Assembly (NCBI GenBank): GCA_051453625.1
Contig: JBOZIK010000001.1
Location: 81,570,959-81,629,200 of the forward strand
Origin: Welwitschia mirabilis
Lineage: Eukaryota; Gnetophyta; Gnetopsida; Welwitschiales
Reading direction: 5' to 3'
Length of the DNA: 58,242 nucleotides
Positions 11,040 to 22,200 of the stretch are shown here, in pieces. The position numbers and the translations under genes were made by a program. Position 1 is the first letter of the stretch; every line of letters starts with the position of its first letter. The notes beneath the pieces were generated by a model. It did not search any database. It saw only the letters and a program-made list of their open reading frames with translations, and had not been told where the DNA came from.

Positions 11040-12321
11040 ATGAATTTAGTATTACAAAAATCTTTCAAATTCAAAGATCCAGGGTTAACAATGGTAAATG
11101 TTACATGAAAGGGAAACAAAAAGATTAGAAGAGCTTTAGTTAACATTGGAGTAAGTGTTAATATCATGCCACTACACATTTGCAAGAGATTTGGTTTAGA
11201 GGGTAGAATAGAGCCTAGTCATATTCTCTTAGAATTAGTGGATACTTTGGTTAAGTAATCCTTGGGAGTTATTGAAGATTTAGTGATCCAAATTGAAGAG
11301 GCATGCTAACAATAGATGTAATTTTCATAAAATTAGAATACAATAGAGGATATTCATTACTTCTAGGATGAGCCTTCTGTGTAATAGTTTACTGCATTAT
11401 TGATACAAGACTTGGAATGATTAAGTATCATCTAGGAAATAAAAAATTTACTATTAGAGTTTTTGATGTAGATAAGAAAGATCTAGGTGATGAAATGAAC
11501 TTAGCAGACAATATCAAACCAACCTTATTTATTTAACATCATTTTCTTAAATAAAGAGAGTCAATATTACATGTTGATCCATTTGAGACTAAAAACTTAG
11601 AAGCCATTGATACATCTAACTTTGAGCATGAATTATTAGTTTATAATATAAAAAAAAATAAAACCTTTAAATTGTAAGAAAATCCAACTATTAAACTCAT
11701 ACCTTGAGGGAAATTGTTCACTGCATGAGCCAGGAACTAAAAATCATAATTTGAATATGAAAAATCTTTCTAGTAGACTAGAACATATTTTTCTTTGTAA
11801 TGAGCAAAACAAAACTCTTATAATTAATGAAAATATTTTACCTAAATAAGAATCAACATTAATCTTCCATTTGACTTTCAAAATTCATGCTTTTGTGGTC
11901 TCATAGAGATTTACTTGCTATCCATCTCTTCTCCCAATTGATTTTACTAAGAAATAATTATATACCTTTTATGTTTTATCAATTAGTAAACATTTGGTTT
12001 GGACCTTATTTCTCTAAAATAATGCACTATTCTTAGACCATCAAAACAAATTCTTCCCTTTTTCTTTCTCTTAATAAAAGTGTGACTAGATTTTAAGATT
12101 AAAATAAAACTTTCTTTCTTTGGTGTTTTCTTTTTAATTCTTATGATTTTGACTTTGATTTTATCTTTAGATTTTTGTTTTAACTTTCTTTACTATCCTC
12201 TATGATAGTCTCTATTTTTATTTTCTGCCTTTAAATTTCTATTTTATATTTTCTATTTTCTATTTTAATCATCCTTTCTATTATCTAGATGATGAGAAGG
12301 ATGATTATTAGTTCTTTTTGA
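11040..12321 (+). pseudogene. Protease segment copy I and downstream tail (element F)
   Basis: The plus strand reads SFKFKDPGLTMVNVT, a stop, then RALVNIGVSVNIMPLHICKRF, where the active-site Asp of the D-T/S-G triad is Asn, then LLELVDTLV, a stop, and FTIRVFDVDKKDLGDEMNL near 11450-11500. The open frame at 10943-11185 is on the other strand and is a shadow of this domain. From about 11740 a block ending IFLCNEQNKTLIINENI marks where RT should begin, but the sequence passes instead into T-rich noncoding DNA (11850-12321) with a quasi-palindrome at about 12266-12309. This is direct evidence that F lacks the rest of pol. Confidence 0.75.
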
Positions 12322-12421
12322 NNNNNNNNNNNNNNNNNNNNNNNNNNNNNNNNNNNNNNNNNNNNNNNNNNNNNNNNNNNNNNNNNNNNNNNNNNNNNNN
12401 NNNNNNNNNNNNNNNNNNNNN

Positions 12422-13029
12422 AGTATTACAAAAATCTTTCAAATTCAAAGATCCAGGGTTAGCAATGGTAAATGTTACATGAAATGGAAACAAAAAGATT
12501 AGAAGAGATTTAGTTAACATTGGAGTAAGTGTTAATATCATGCCACTACACATTTGCAAGAGATTTGGTTAGAGGGTAGAATAGAGCCTACTTAGATTAT
12601 CTTATAGTTATCGGACACTTTGGTTAAGAAACCCTTGGGGGTTATCAAAGATTTAGTGATTCAAATTAAAGAGGCCTACTAGCCAATATATGTANNNNNN
12701 NNNNNNNNNNNNNNNNNNNNNNNNNNNNNNNNNNNNNNNNNNNNNNNNNNNNNNNNNNNNNNNNNNNNNNNNNNNNNNNNNNNNNNNNNNNNNNCACATT
12801 TGCAAGAGACTTCATTAAAGGGTAGAATAGAGCCTACTTAGATTCTCTTATAGTTATTGGACACTTTGGTTAAGAAACCCTTGGGGGTTATCAAAGATTT
12901 AGTGATCCAAATTAAAGAGGTATACTAGCCAATATATGTAATTATCATATAAGTTAAAAACAATAGAGGATACCCATTATTTCTAGGATAAGCTTTCTAT
13001 GCAATAGCCCACTACATTATTGACACAAG
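12422..13029 (+). pseudogene. Protease segment copy II (element F), partial
   Basis: Starts after a 100-N gap (12322-12421) at the same point as 11049 in copy I and is very similar to it, including the stop after VNVT and the IMPLHICKRFG block. A second 100-N gap (12695-12794) is bracketed by 146-bp copies and a third (13030-13129) ends it. It may be a misplaced allele or contig end of copy I rather than a true tandem copy. Confidence 0.65.
12549..12940. repeat. 146-bp direct copies abutting a 100-N gap
   Basis: Copies 12549-12694 and 12795-12940 have equal length, about 9 differences, and abut the gap 12695-12794 exactly. Likely an assembly artefact inside copy II. Confidence 0.85.
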
Positions 13030-13129
13030 NNNNNNNNNNNNNNNNNNNNNNNNNNNNNNNNNNNNNNNNNNNNNNNNNNNNNNNNNNNNNNNNNNNNNNN
13101 NNNNNNNNNNNNNNNNNNNNNNNNNNNNN

Positions 13130-13830
13130 TGATAGATTAAATACCAGTCCTACCTTTAATGATTATCTAAAAGCTTTAATGCAAGATGTAATTATAAATT
13201 TACCCTTTTAAGAATTTTGAAAGAAAATATTAAATATTCTAAATTATGGAAAGGACTAATTAGAAAGAAATAAAAATAAACCATATCTAGTAAAGTCTTC
13301 TTAGCCCAATCTGTAACCAACTTAGTTTTGCAAAAATGTCCAAAATTTAAAGATCCTGAGGTAGTAACAGTTAGTATTACTTTAGAAGAAAATAAAAGAA
13401 TTAAAAAAGCCTTAATCGATAAAGGAATGAGTGTTAAAATTATGTATTTACACATTTGTCAAAGACTTAATTTGAAAAGTAGAATTGAGCCTACACGTAT
13501 TATCTTAGAATTAGCTAATACATCAATAAAGAAATCTTTAAGAGTAATCAAAGATTTGATGATTCAAATAGAGAAAGCATTCTATCTAATAGATGTAGTT
13601 AAGATTGAAGTTAAGCATAATGGAGATTATCCACTACTTATAGGTAAAGCATTTTGTGCAATAGCTCGTTGTATTATTCATACAATAACTAGAATGATGA
13701 AGTGTTACTTAAGAAATAAAACATTTACCATTAGAGTTTTTAATGCTGCTAAGAAATAGCTAGGTGATGAAATGGACTTAGAAGATAATATCAAATCAAC
13801 CTTATTTCTTCAACATCATTTCCTTTAAAA
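13130..13830 (+). pseudogene. Protease segment copy III, best preserved (element F)
   Basis: A spacer block (DRLNTSPTFNDYLKALMQ) is followed, after stops, by a 143-codon open frame (13328-13759) covering nearly the whole aspartic protease. It has KFKDPEVVTVSITLEE, the active-site region ALIDKGMSVKIM (Asp and Gly kept; T/S and A positions changed to K and M), LNLKSRIEPTRIILELA, AFYLIDVVKIEV, YPLLIGKAFCAIARCII and FTIRVFNAAKK. The Met at 13328 is internal to the polyprotein. It is clearly more diverged from copies I and II than they are from each other, and has fewer stops, so it has a separate history. The protease would cut Gag. Confidence 0.8.
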
Positions 13831-16200
13831 AAAAGCCAACATTACATGACCTACATTTTATGTTGATCCACTTAAGATTAAAAATTCAAAAACCATTGAT
13901 GCATATAACTTTGAGCAAGATTTTTTAAATGAAAAAGAAATGAAACCCTTAGATTACAAGGAATTCTAACTCTTAAATGAAAACTTACACCTTGAGCAAG
14001 ATTGTCCATTGCATGATCGAGAAACTAAAAATTATAATTTAAACTTGAATCTAAAAAATCTTTCTAGTGGACTAGAACATATTTTTATTTATAATGATTA
14101 AAATAAAATGAAAATATTTTATCAAAATCAACATTAATCTCCCCTTTGATTTAAAAAATTCATGCTTTTATGTGGTCTCATAAAATTTTATTTATTATCC
14201 CTATCTTCCTTTATTTGATTTTACTCGAAAATAATTATATACCTTTTATGTTTTATCAATTAGTATAGATTTGGTTTGGACCTTATTTCTTTAAAATAAT
14301 GCAACATCTTGAGATTATCTAAATAGGTCATTCATTCTTTCTTTCCTTTAAATAAAAGTGTTTAATAGATTTTAGGATTAGAATAAAATTTCCTCTCTTT
14401 GGTGTTTTCTTTTTGCTTCTTATAATCTTTACTTTGATTTTGTTTTTAGCTTTTTATTTTGCCATTTTGTGTGTGTCATTCCTTCTGTTGTCCCCATGAT
14501 AGTTAGTATGATAGTTTCTATTTTTATTTTATGCATTTAATTTTTTGCTAAATTTTTATTTTTCTATTTTTACTTTCTTTTTTTGTCATCCTCACTATTA
14601 TTTGGATGAGAAGAAGGATGATTATTAGTAGTTTTGGTTTTCTATTATTTTGAGAAAATACATTCTAATGGCTCTATTGAGATTTTTGACTTAATCACTT
14701 AAGAATTTCGGAAATTTAATGAAAAAAGGATAAAAATATACAAGTAATTGTTTGAAGTTTTCTTAGATTTTCCCTTTAGAGGCCATTATCATATTACTTC
14801 ATCATCTTTTAAATATGACTTATGTATTTATTTCCATGACTAGTCTTTTAACTTAGGCATTTTACAGTGGTACAATTGTATTCATCCAACATTAAGATAT
14901 TTACATGTCTATGAACTTTAGTTTGAAGGAAGATGCTTTATTCTTGATGTTTTTCTGAATGGTGAAAAGGTCTTATGTTGTTTAAGGGTGTTCTTTTTTA
15001 TTTTTATCTTATGGCTTCATCTTTATGTTTTAGAGTATTTAATCATGTTAAATGTTTTTATTACATTTAAAAAATAGAGAGAAAAAAATGAAAGAAGTGA
15101 AATAAGATCATAATGTCCTACTAGAAGTACACTGGGGTAAATATTTTTGAGAGGAGCCTTTTGTAGTATAATAAGATAGCTGTGGGAACTCCATTAGGAG
15201 GTCATGCTTTATGGGTCCTTACTTTTTTGACTATGATTACACTTCCCTTATCATGGATAATAAAATAATAAAAACTTAGAGGCTACAAGATTAGTGGTAT
15301 CCTTGGTGTTATTAGAGGTATTGCTTATTTCTTAGACTCTAAGTCTTTCTACATGATCATTTCATTTCTTAGGATTCAGGTGTTTGTTTTAAGATGTTAA
15401 TAAGTAAGTTATTTTTAAGCAACTCTTTGGTTTTATCATTTATTGTTTAAAGCATTTTATTTTTATAGTTATCATAACCACTGCCTCATCGAATGGAATT
15501 TTTTATACATCAAGTCATGCATTTTAAAATCAAGTCACATTATGATTTATTTTATGGGAGTCTATGAGGTTAAAATTTTAGATATGTAGGCTATATTTTT
15601 TATATTACCTTATGTCTATTATTTTTGTTTTATTTTATTATTTGGTTAGTTATTTGAAAGTTATTTTTGCATTTTCTTAATGCTTTCCTTATTTAATTTT
15701 TAGTAAAGAGCTGAATTCTTACTTAAATAATTTTATGATATTGATTTCTAGTATTTTGGCATTTTTCAACACTGCTCTTAATTATATTTTATAATAGAAC
15801 ATTTATTTTGCTTATTAGAATATTTCATACATCTATATTTTCAAATCTAACATTTCTTTACTCAGTTTTGCATTTAATTTAGAAAGTTGTCCAAATTTAA
15901 AAACACCCATCATCTGTCTTCTTACTCTTATCTACTTTCTTTACTTTATTATCTAATATGAGATGTCTTTTTTTTTTTAGGGAGGTAGGACCCATTTTCA
16001 TGTCTTGTTTTTAAAATTTTGAGTTATTTCATTCTTTCATAAGAAATAATTTTAAAATTTTCATATACGTAATGCATAATTGATTATTTTGATTTAAGAT
16101 GTACTTTATGAGTCTGGTTTATAATTTCTAGATTAATTTATTATAAAATAAATTAGCTTGCATTTGTGCTTTTTTACCTAGTTTTTGTCAAGGAATGATA
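13831..16200 (+). other. 3' noncoding region of element F
   Basis: After a decayed linker (about 13850-14110) that repeats the organisation of 11530-11850, the sequence is T-rich and noncoding. Quasi-palindromes occur near 14473-14520 and 14585-14628. The block at about 15100-15400 matches, in reverse complement, B at about 39200-39470 and C at about 48070-48280, which ties F to the same family. Confidence 0.65.
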
Positions 16201-16218
16201 AAGGATAAGTAGGGAATA
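16201..16218 (+). promoter_or_regulatory. Polypurine tract of element F
   Basis: Purine-rich AAGGATAAGTAGGGAATA directly before the 3' LTR. Its core AAGTAGGG is shared with C's tract (AAGTAGGGGGC on the minus strand at 46550-46564). This is the plus-strand primer in reverse transcription. Confidence 0.7.
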
Positions 16219-17293
16219 TGATGTGCTACCAATTTATGGTTATTTAATAGGGTTTTATAAGCTGTTCTGCAAGACATTTACATAGGTTTAGATGCAATTA
16301 TAAAGATTTTGAAGAATTAATAGAAGATCTCAGAAATGTGCAATTTTTAACATGATTTAAGGCATTTGAGGCATACTTTAATACTCATGGTTGTGAAAAA
16401 AGATTATTGATAAAAAATGCTAATTTTTCATCACTCATACAAATAAAAAAGATTGTTGTTCCCTCTGTCATTCCCATGACAAGCAGGATAATGACACATT
16501 TGAGTCCTAGAGTGGACTATTGATACATTACTGAGTTATTTACTATATTATCTTTTATAAAGAGTTATTATGCCCTATTTTGTCTAGATGATAGCTATGA
16601 CAACACTGTCACCAACTTTGACATTTAATCTTTAACTATTTTATCCATTTATTTTCTATAATAGAGAGTGTTGTGGAGTGTATTTTGTATAATTGTTTTG
16701 CTATGTAACTCTATAAATAAAAATATTCTTCTACTCCTTTCTCTATTATCATTTACATAAGAAATTCTCATGACAAGAAATTGAAGGACATGAGATCCAT
16801 CTCGAGAGTTACAGAAAGATGTTCTCTTGGTGGAGGGCTATGCATCCTCCATTGAGACTTAGCTATTTTGTAACTAGATGTTTAGTTTCTTTTAATATAA
16901 AAACTCTATTTTAATTACTACATTTAGATTTATTAGATTCCCTTATGATTTATGCCCTTGATTTGCTGACAATTTCATTAACGATATAGATTTTAAGGGT
17001 ATCGATTGTTAAGGCTGAAGAAAAAGTAGTTTAGATTTATTTTTCATTACATTTAGTAAAGTTACATTTCCATTTGCATTGTATCTTTAATTTTTTGCAT
17101 TATTATTTAATTTTGATTACTTAACTTTGTTGAAAATCAATTCTTATTCTTCTTTTATAAGTCTTCAATGAATATGACATTTGGGTTCTCTCCCATTCAT
17201 ATCAGTGTGCTGTATTATGTAAGATATCTATTTTATTTGTGAATGATAGAATTTTTTTAAGTGTAAACATTTGCATAAATAAACACCACAACA
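16219..17293 (+). repeat. 3' LTR of element F
   Basis: Begins TGATGTGCTACC and ends CACCACAACA, and aligns with 7789-8784. A TATAAATA box lies at 16712-16719. It keeps about 80 bp near 16512-16600 that the 5' LTR has lost. Quasi-palindromes lie at about 16452-16498 and 16579-16613. Confidence 0.88.
16712..16719 (+). promoter_or_regulatory. TATA box in F 3' LTR
   Basis: TATAAATA, followed by a pyrimidine-rich stretch. The same octamer appears, on the minus strand, in the C LTRs (45939-45946, 52321-52328) and in the LTR copy at 53448-53455, so its place is conserved in the family. Confidence 0.6.
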
Positions 17294-18112
17294 CTCAATG
17301 TCATCATAAAGAGGTAGATCAAAAGGTTTTTGGATTTTACATTTCTTATCTATAGTTAGTTTTTTAAGAGTGATGTTAGCATTTAAATTTACAGAGATTC
17401 TACTCGCAAAAAGGAAATTAGATGAAGAAATATATTATTATTTTATGATAAATTTGACATTGTAATAAAATGATTTTTTTCTAAACTATCTTTTGAAATT
17501 TTTTCTTTTAAATAATTATATTAAAAATAATAAATGTAAAAAAAATCATCTTGCTCAATTCTTGAAATATTTTTTATACTTAAGGTGTACATACTTAGGC
17601 TAAGTTTGTAGTTGATCAAACATTCTTAGATGTTTTCTTTTATCAACAATTACTCTCTCTGATATATCATCTTTTTACTAGAGTTTATCATGTCTTAGTA
17701 TGCTCAGTTTTATTTTTGTAAGCATCATCTCCGTGATCATTCAGACTATGTACCTAGATAATTGTAGACCAAAAAAAAAAAATTAACAAAGATAAAAAAA
17801 CTAAATCATGAAATAATACAAAATAAAAAGAACCATCATTTTCTAAATCATTTATATGATATAGGGGATAATAAGAGAAAAAACCTAGATCTTAAGAAAT
17901 AAAAAAATCCTAAGTTTCATAGGTTGTCATTGCTATAGGTTATCTAGATAACAAGCGAGATGAGAGGGCATTATTTTCAAAATGTAAAACAAAAACTATG
18001 GAAAGAAAAACCTTAATTTCTATTATAAGAATATAATGTTACTATAGACAAATACCTGAACTAAAATTCAAAGCACTTATCTGAGTAACAACAATCCTTA
18101 AACTCCAAGCAG
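17294..18112 (-). other. Leader and gag start region of element A
   Basis: A resumes here after F. The stretch aligns with B at about 43230-44262: both have the block around AATCnTCTTnCTCAATTCTT, then a decayed palindrome region, then an approach to the primer-binding site with AAGCACTTnTCT. Quasi-palindromes lie at about 17835-17871 and 17925-17970, the latter with a perfect GTTATCTAGATAAC core. There is no supported coding frame. Confidence 0.65.
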
Positions 18113-18134
18113 CCTTCCCCAATAATGGTATCAA
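18113..18134 (-). promoter_or_regulatory. Primer-binding site of element A
   Basis: Minus strand TTGATACCATTATTGGGG then AAGG, against the expected TTGGCGCCGTTGCCGGGG. Most differences are G-to-A or C-to-T transitions. The LTR it belongs to is now 5.7 kb away because the LINE inserted between them. Confidence 0.75.
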
Positions 18135-18137
18135 GAT
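18125..18137. repeat. Left target-site duplication of the LINE
   Basis: ATGGTATCAAGAT, pairing with 23886-23898. It overlaps A's primer-binding site. Confidence 0.75.
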
Positions 18138-18900
18138 TTTTTTTGATAAAAGATATATAGTATTCTAATGAAAATTTTGTTAATATGAAAACTCTTGAAA
18201 AATATTAGAGAATTAAAGAGATTCTAAGAATAAATGATAAAACCTATATAGAAACGTATGAGCAATCAGAAAACAAGTGCATTACAAGGGAGTAAAATAA
18301 AGATATAACTCAGTAGTAACTAGAAATGATTCTTCCATTTTCTTTACTGCATTGAATTTGCAGAAACCATTTTATAGGGAGCACAGTTACACAAAACTGG
18401 TCATAGATTGCTTACCATTACCATTTCAAAAATGTTTAATTATATCTAATTAAAAAAAATAGTAGTCCACCTCCTTTAATTTGTTGCTAGCAAATGTTGA
18501 AGCATAAATAAATAAGATAAAACATCATTACTTGATATTTTATGAAATTCAATAGGTATTAGCAAAAGGAACTATTCCACTAACAAAATAAGCCAGTGCT
18601 ACTATGATCAAGATAGATGACACACAACAACTAAAAAATAATAGCTATACACAAGAGCAAGTAGGAGAATTCGATCTCCATTTGTTTCTACAATTCAAAC
18701 TCAAAACATAAAAACTCATTTCATAGTTTTTCATATCCTTTTCTCCTATTACTTTAGCACCCACTGTCTATTGGGAGCATTCAACAGTTTTTCCAATTCA
18801 ATAATGTAAATGATAAATAATAAAATGTGGGTTAAATATTCATAAGACTGCTCCATTTTCTATTTTAAGATCTGTTCTTGAGTCTTCTAATTAAGGAGAG
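18138..18900 (-). other. LINE 3' untranslated region and A-tail
   Basis: No coding pattern is visible. The minus strand ends in a run of eight A next to the target duplication, the standard 3' end of a LINE made by target-primed reverse transcription. Confidence 0.65.
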
Positions 18901-19881
18901 ATGCATCTTAAGCTCAAATTAGAGGAACTTTATAGACCAGTGAATATTAGGTTTGATTTGTTTGAGAATAATATTATTTCTAGAATCCCAGATAACATAA
19001 ACTACTAAGATAAATGTGGCCCTTGTTATGTAATCATTTGAAGAGTTCTTGTCATGATACTTTAGTAACCAACTGCATAGTTCATTTCACTGAAAAGAGG
19101 ATTGACTGAGTTTCAACAAATCCATGGCCTTAGTGAGAATTTATATACCAAATAGGCATTTAAAAAGATGTGATATTTTCACACGCATATTACAAAAGAT
19201 ATAATGTGAATCTACTTGAACCCAAAATCTGACCAGTCTATCCCTAGTAAATAATCTATTTTTGGCAACCAGCTAGAAGATAAAACTATGTTTTGAAGTT
19301 GTGAATTTACTCCATGCTAAAATAGTTTACTACAGTTTGCTAAAATAATCCACTATAGTTTAGGATAAGGAGAGCAAAGAGATTCATATGTACTAGCATA
19401 AGTAAAAGGTGTATCTAAAGTCTTCTAACTAATAATATTACTTGAGATATCCATGTATTTTAGCATAATCATCCTTTGTTTTAAGATCTTTCTTAAAGTT
19501 AATTAAGAGTTTTGTTTGATTTGATACTTTTAGACTAAGAAATTCTTAAAATAAAACACATAACATCACTTGATCTAGAGGCTATTAGTCTTCAATGCAA
19601 GATCCCAAAGAAGTTTCAGGATGAGTGCTTGATTGACTAAATCTATTCTCCTAAGTTTCAAACCTCCTATTTTTTTTGAAAGAACATAAATAATCCTAGG
19701 TAACGATAGCCTTTCAAGATGGATTATCTAAAGTAGTCTAAAGGAATCTATGATACAAACCATCTACTTACTTAATGACTTTTTCAAAAAGTAGGAAAAC
19801 TATACACTAATAAGCATAAAGAGAGTGGAGTACTGATTTAATTAGAATGGTTCTTCCCACATACGAGAGAAATCTATTAGT
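18901..19881 (-). pseudogene. LINE ORF2 C-terminal part with zf-RVT domain
   Basis: At about 19200-19310 the minus strand reads SKHSFI, then LVAKNRLFTRDRLVRFWVQV and DSHYI. This matches the zf-RVT domain at the C-terminus of plant L1 ORF2 (PKHAFILWLA..RLSTKDRL..WG...CVLC), with the Cys that follows changed or lost. Stops interrupt the frame. The domain is thought to help nucleic-acid binding. Confidence 0.65.
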
Positions 19882-20950
19882 CTAAGATCTTATTTTAATT
19901 CTAAATTTTTCCACCAAGAATAAATAGTTCGTAATTGAGAGATTTCTTGATGTTAAGGACACTCCAAAATATTTAACAAGTAAGATACCTTTTATAAAGT
20001 TTAATGTAGGAATAATGTAATGCTTTAAATTTGTTAAAGTCTTACTAAAAATGATATTACTCCTAGAAATGTTTGAGAGAAGACCCAAGACACTTGAAAA
20101 ATGATCAAGCATGTTTTTAATTAGTGTAATACAATGAGAATCAGCCTTAGAGAATATAAAAAGATAATCAGCATAGCATAAATGAGCCAATTTCAATTTC
20201 TTGTATTTTGAATGAAATTTAAAAGTATTTTGCAATGTCAAATGTCTGATACATAATGAAAAGTATTTCCTAACAAGGAAAAAAAATGTAGGAAGACATT
20301 AGATCACCTTGTCTAATCCCTCATTTGGCATGAAAATACTCACATAGTTCATCATTAATTAGAATATAAAATTGAGTAGAAGAGATGTAGTTCATAATTT
20401 AGTTCATAAATTAGAAAGAAAAGACAAATGCATTAAGGATACTTTTTAAAAAGTTCCATGAGATGTAGTCATAGGCCTTCCTCAAATCAACCTTGATTAC
20501 ACATCTTGGTCTAATGTTATTTTTATCATAAAATTGCATCAATTCTTGAGGCTTCAATATATTGTGCATAATACTTCTGACTATAATAAAAGCACTTTTT
20601 TACTCTCTAACTAGGTGGTACATAGCAGTTTTCAACCTATTAGTGATAATGTTTATGATACATTTGTAGACCACATTACAACAAGAATTGGATAAAAAAT
20701 CTAAGGCAGAGTTTGGATAAGCAATCTTGTGAATAATTGTAATAGCTATTACATTAATATCTAATGGCATATTGATAGTGGAAAATAAATTGTGGATGGC
20801 AAAATAATATACATATTAGTAATTGTTCATGAAGCTTTATAAAATTTAACAGCTAATCCATTAGGTCCTAGAGCCTTCTCATTAGATATGTGGAACATAG
20901 AAGATTTGATTTTAGCTTTAGTGACTGGGGCACATAACATTAGATAATGA
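19882..20950 (-). pseudogene. LINE reverse transcriptase domain
   Basis: The 119-codon open frame at 19882-20241 carries LAHLCYADYLFIFSKAD, the catalytic YADD motif with the second Asp changed to Tyr (20161-20175), then the SKSxIxFS-like and VKYFGVSLTSRNLS blocks that follow it in plant L1 RTs. Upstream, on the same strand but another frame, are KVDLRKAYDYISW (about 20465-20505) and GIRQGDLMSS (about 20290-20320), and further up ALGPNGLA near 20860. Together these span the fingers and palm. The enzyme copies LINE RNA at a nicked target. The lost catalytic Asp alone would make it inactive. Confidence 0.88.
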
Positions 20951-21300
20951 TCTACTATTAGTGTATTTCTTGTGAGTAGGATTTTCTCAAAAATTAGCAT
21001 AACTTAGTAGGACTTATTTAATATAACCTTAAAGAAATTTATCAATTCATCCTTAATATCCTTCATATTAGTGAGGCTAGTATCATCTACTTTGTGTAGT
21101 ATAGAGATAGAATTAGACCTCTTTTTATCTTTTTTGCAAGCATGAAAATATGTATAATTTTGATTACTTGCAAAATGCCATATTACCTTTGCTCTTTGTT
21201 TGAGGAACAATTTTGATTTTTGGAGAGCTTCTCAAGCATGTGGAGATAAATTTTCTATTTGTTATATAATTGAGTGTTACTAAGATACTTTATAATTAAG
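20951..21300 (-). pseudogene. LINE ORF2 linker between endonuclease and RT
   Basis: The 68-codon frame at 21004-21210 begins FLKQRAKVIWHFASNQNYTY and continues FHACKKDKKRSNSI, matching the QKSRVxWLKxGDxNTxFFH...KxRRxxNxI block that links the two domains in plant L1 elements, and ends at DELINFFKVIL, equivalent to EEIKxxLVxFYxxLF. Confidence 0.8.
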
Positions 21301-22200
21301 TCATAGACAAAAAAAAGTTCATGTCTAGCCTATTGTATTCTTCTTTTCATACCTCTAGTTAAATGAGCATATGCAGCCTTTAAGGCTAATTTTACACTTT
21401 TCATTTTCTTTTGCAAGAGATATAGGTTACTAACCCTATCCCTAGACTAACTATAAGCTACAAAATCTAGGAAATTTTCCTTAATTTATTAGAAATTATA
21501 GAACTGGGAAGGTAGATGTATAAAGATTTTAGGAGTAAATGCAAAACAAATGGTGAATGATTAGAAATTCCTAGGGGAAGAAAATTAGCACATGAATCAA
21601 TATTTTTTAGTAACCAATTACTATTAACTAGCATTCAATCTAACTTGAAAAAGATCCTAGGAGAAAGTTACTATCTGTTACTCCAAATGCAAAAGCATTC
21701 AGAAGCTCTCAAGTATAAATGATGATGAAACATTATAAAAGTTTGGAACTCCTAAATATCCCTGGAATAAATAGTATAATCATTTATTCTCTCATCAGTT
21801 CAAGCTATGCAATTAAAGTCCCTAATTAGAGCCCATTAACCTTGCATATTATTTGAAATTCTAGAAAGTTCATCCCACAGTTTAAGTTTTTGTGTGGCAG
21901 AATTAAAACCATAAGTAAAAGAAATCTAGTAAAAGAAAGCATATCTTTCAATTAAGTAATGAATAATTTGAGCAAAAGTATATGCAACTTCTAATCTGAT
22001 TTTGTTAGGGTTCCACATAAGGATAATTCTTCCATTAGAAGAATGTTAAAAGTTATTAGCTGAAAGCCAAAAACCATTATTGTAGTAGACCTTTACAACT
22101 TTATCAATAATTGTAGGTTGTAATTTAGTTTTTACAATGGTATAAATATCTTCCTTATTACTTTATTAAACGCTTGTACTTCTTTTTGTTTTACAAAGGC
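21301..22200 (-). pseudogene. LINE APE-type endonuclease domain
   Basis: Around 21600-21840 the minus strand reads WALI.DFNCIA (WxLxGDFN, with Gly changed), RDIQEFQTFI-like and HLYLRASECFCIWSN blocks, then KLD.MLVN. These are the C-terminal half of the APE-like endonuclease that nicks the target. Stops and shifts occur between blocks. The N-terminal half is too eroded to read. Confidence 0.7.

Larger units (their letters stand above)
7789..17293 (+). mobile_element. Element F: non-autonomous gypsy element (gag-protease only) inserted in A's gag
   Basis: A complete LTR-to-LTR element on the plus strand: 5' LTR 7789-8784, primer-binding site 8787-8804, leader, gag 9245-10345, spacer, protease segments (three copies, 11040-13830), 3' noncoding region, polypurine tract 16201-16218 and 3' LTR 16219-17293. 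No RT, RNase H or integrase motif is visible, so it would have needed enzymes from an autonomous relative such as A. A's minus-strand sequence runs into it at 7788 and resumes at 17294, as shown by alignment with B near 43230. Flanking 5-mers ATCCA and CTCAA match at only 3 of 5 positions, so the target duplication is decayed or the ends are slightly eroded. Confidence 0.85.

Noticed and set aside
13192-13455. Minus-strand frames opposite the protease (also 10943-11185, 12308-12559, and plus-strand 41525-41761)
   Set aside because: All are antisense shadows of the protease domain.
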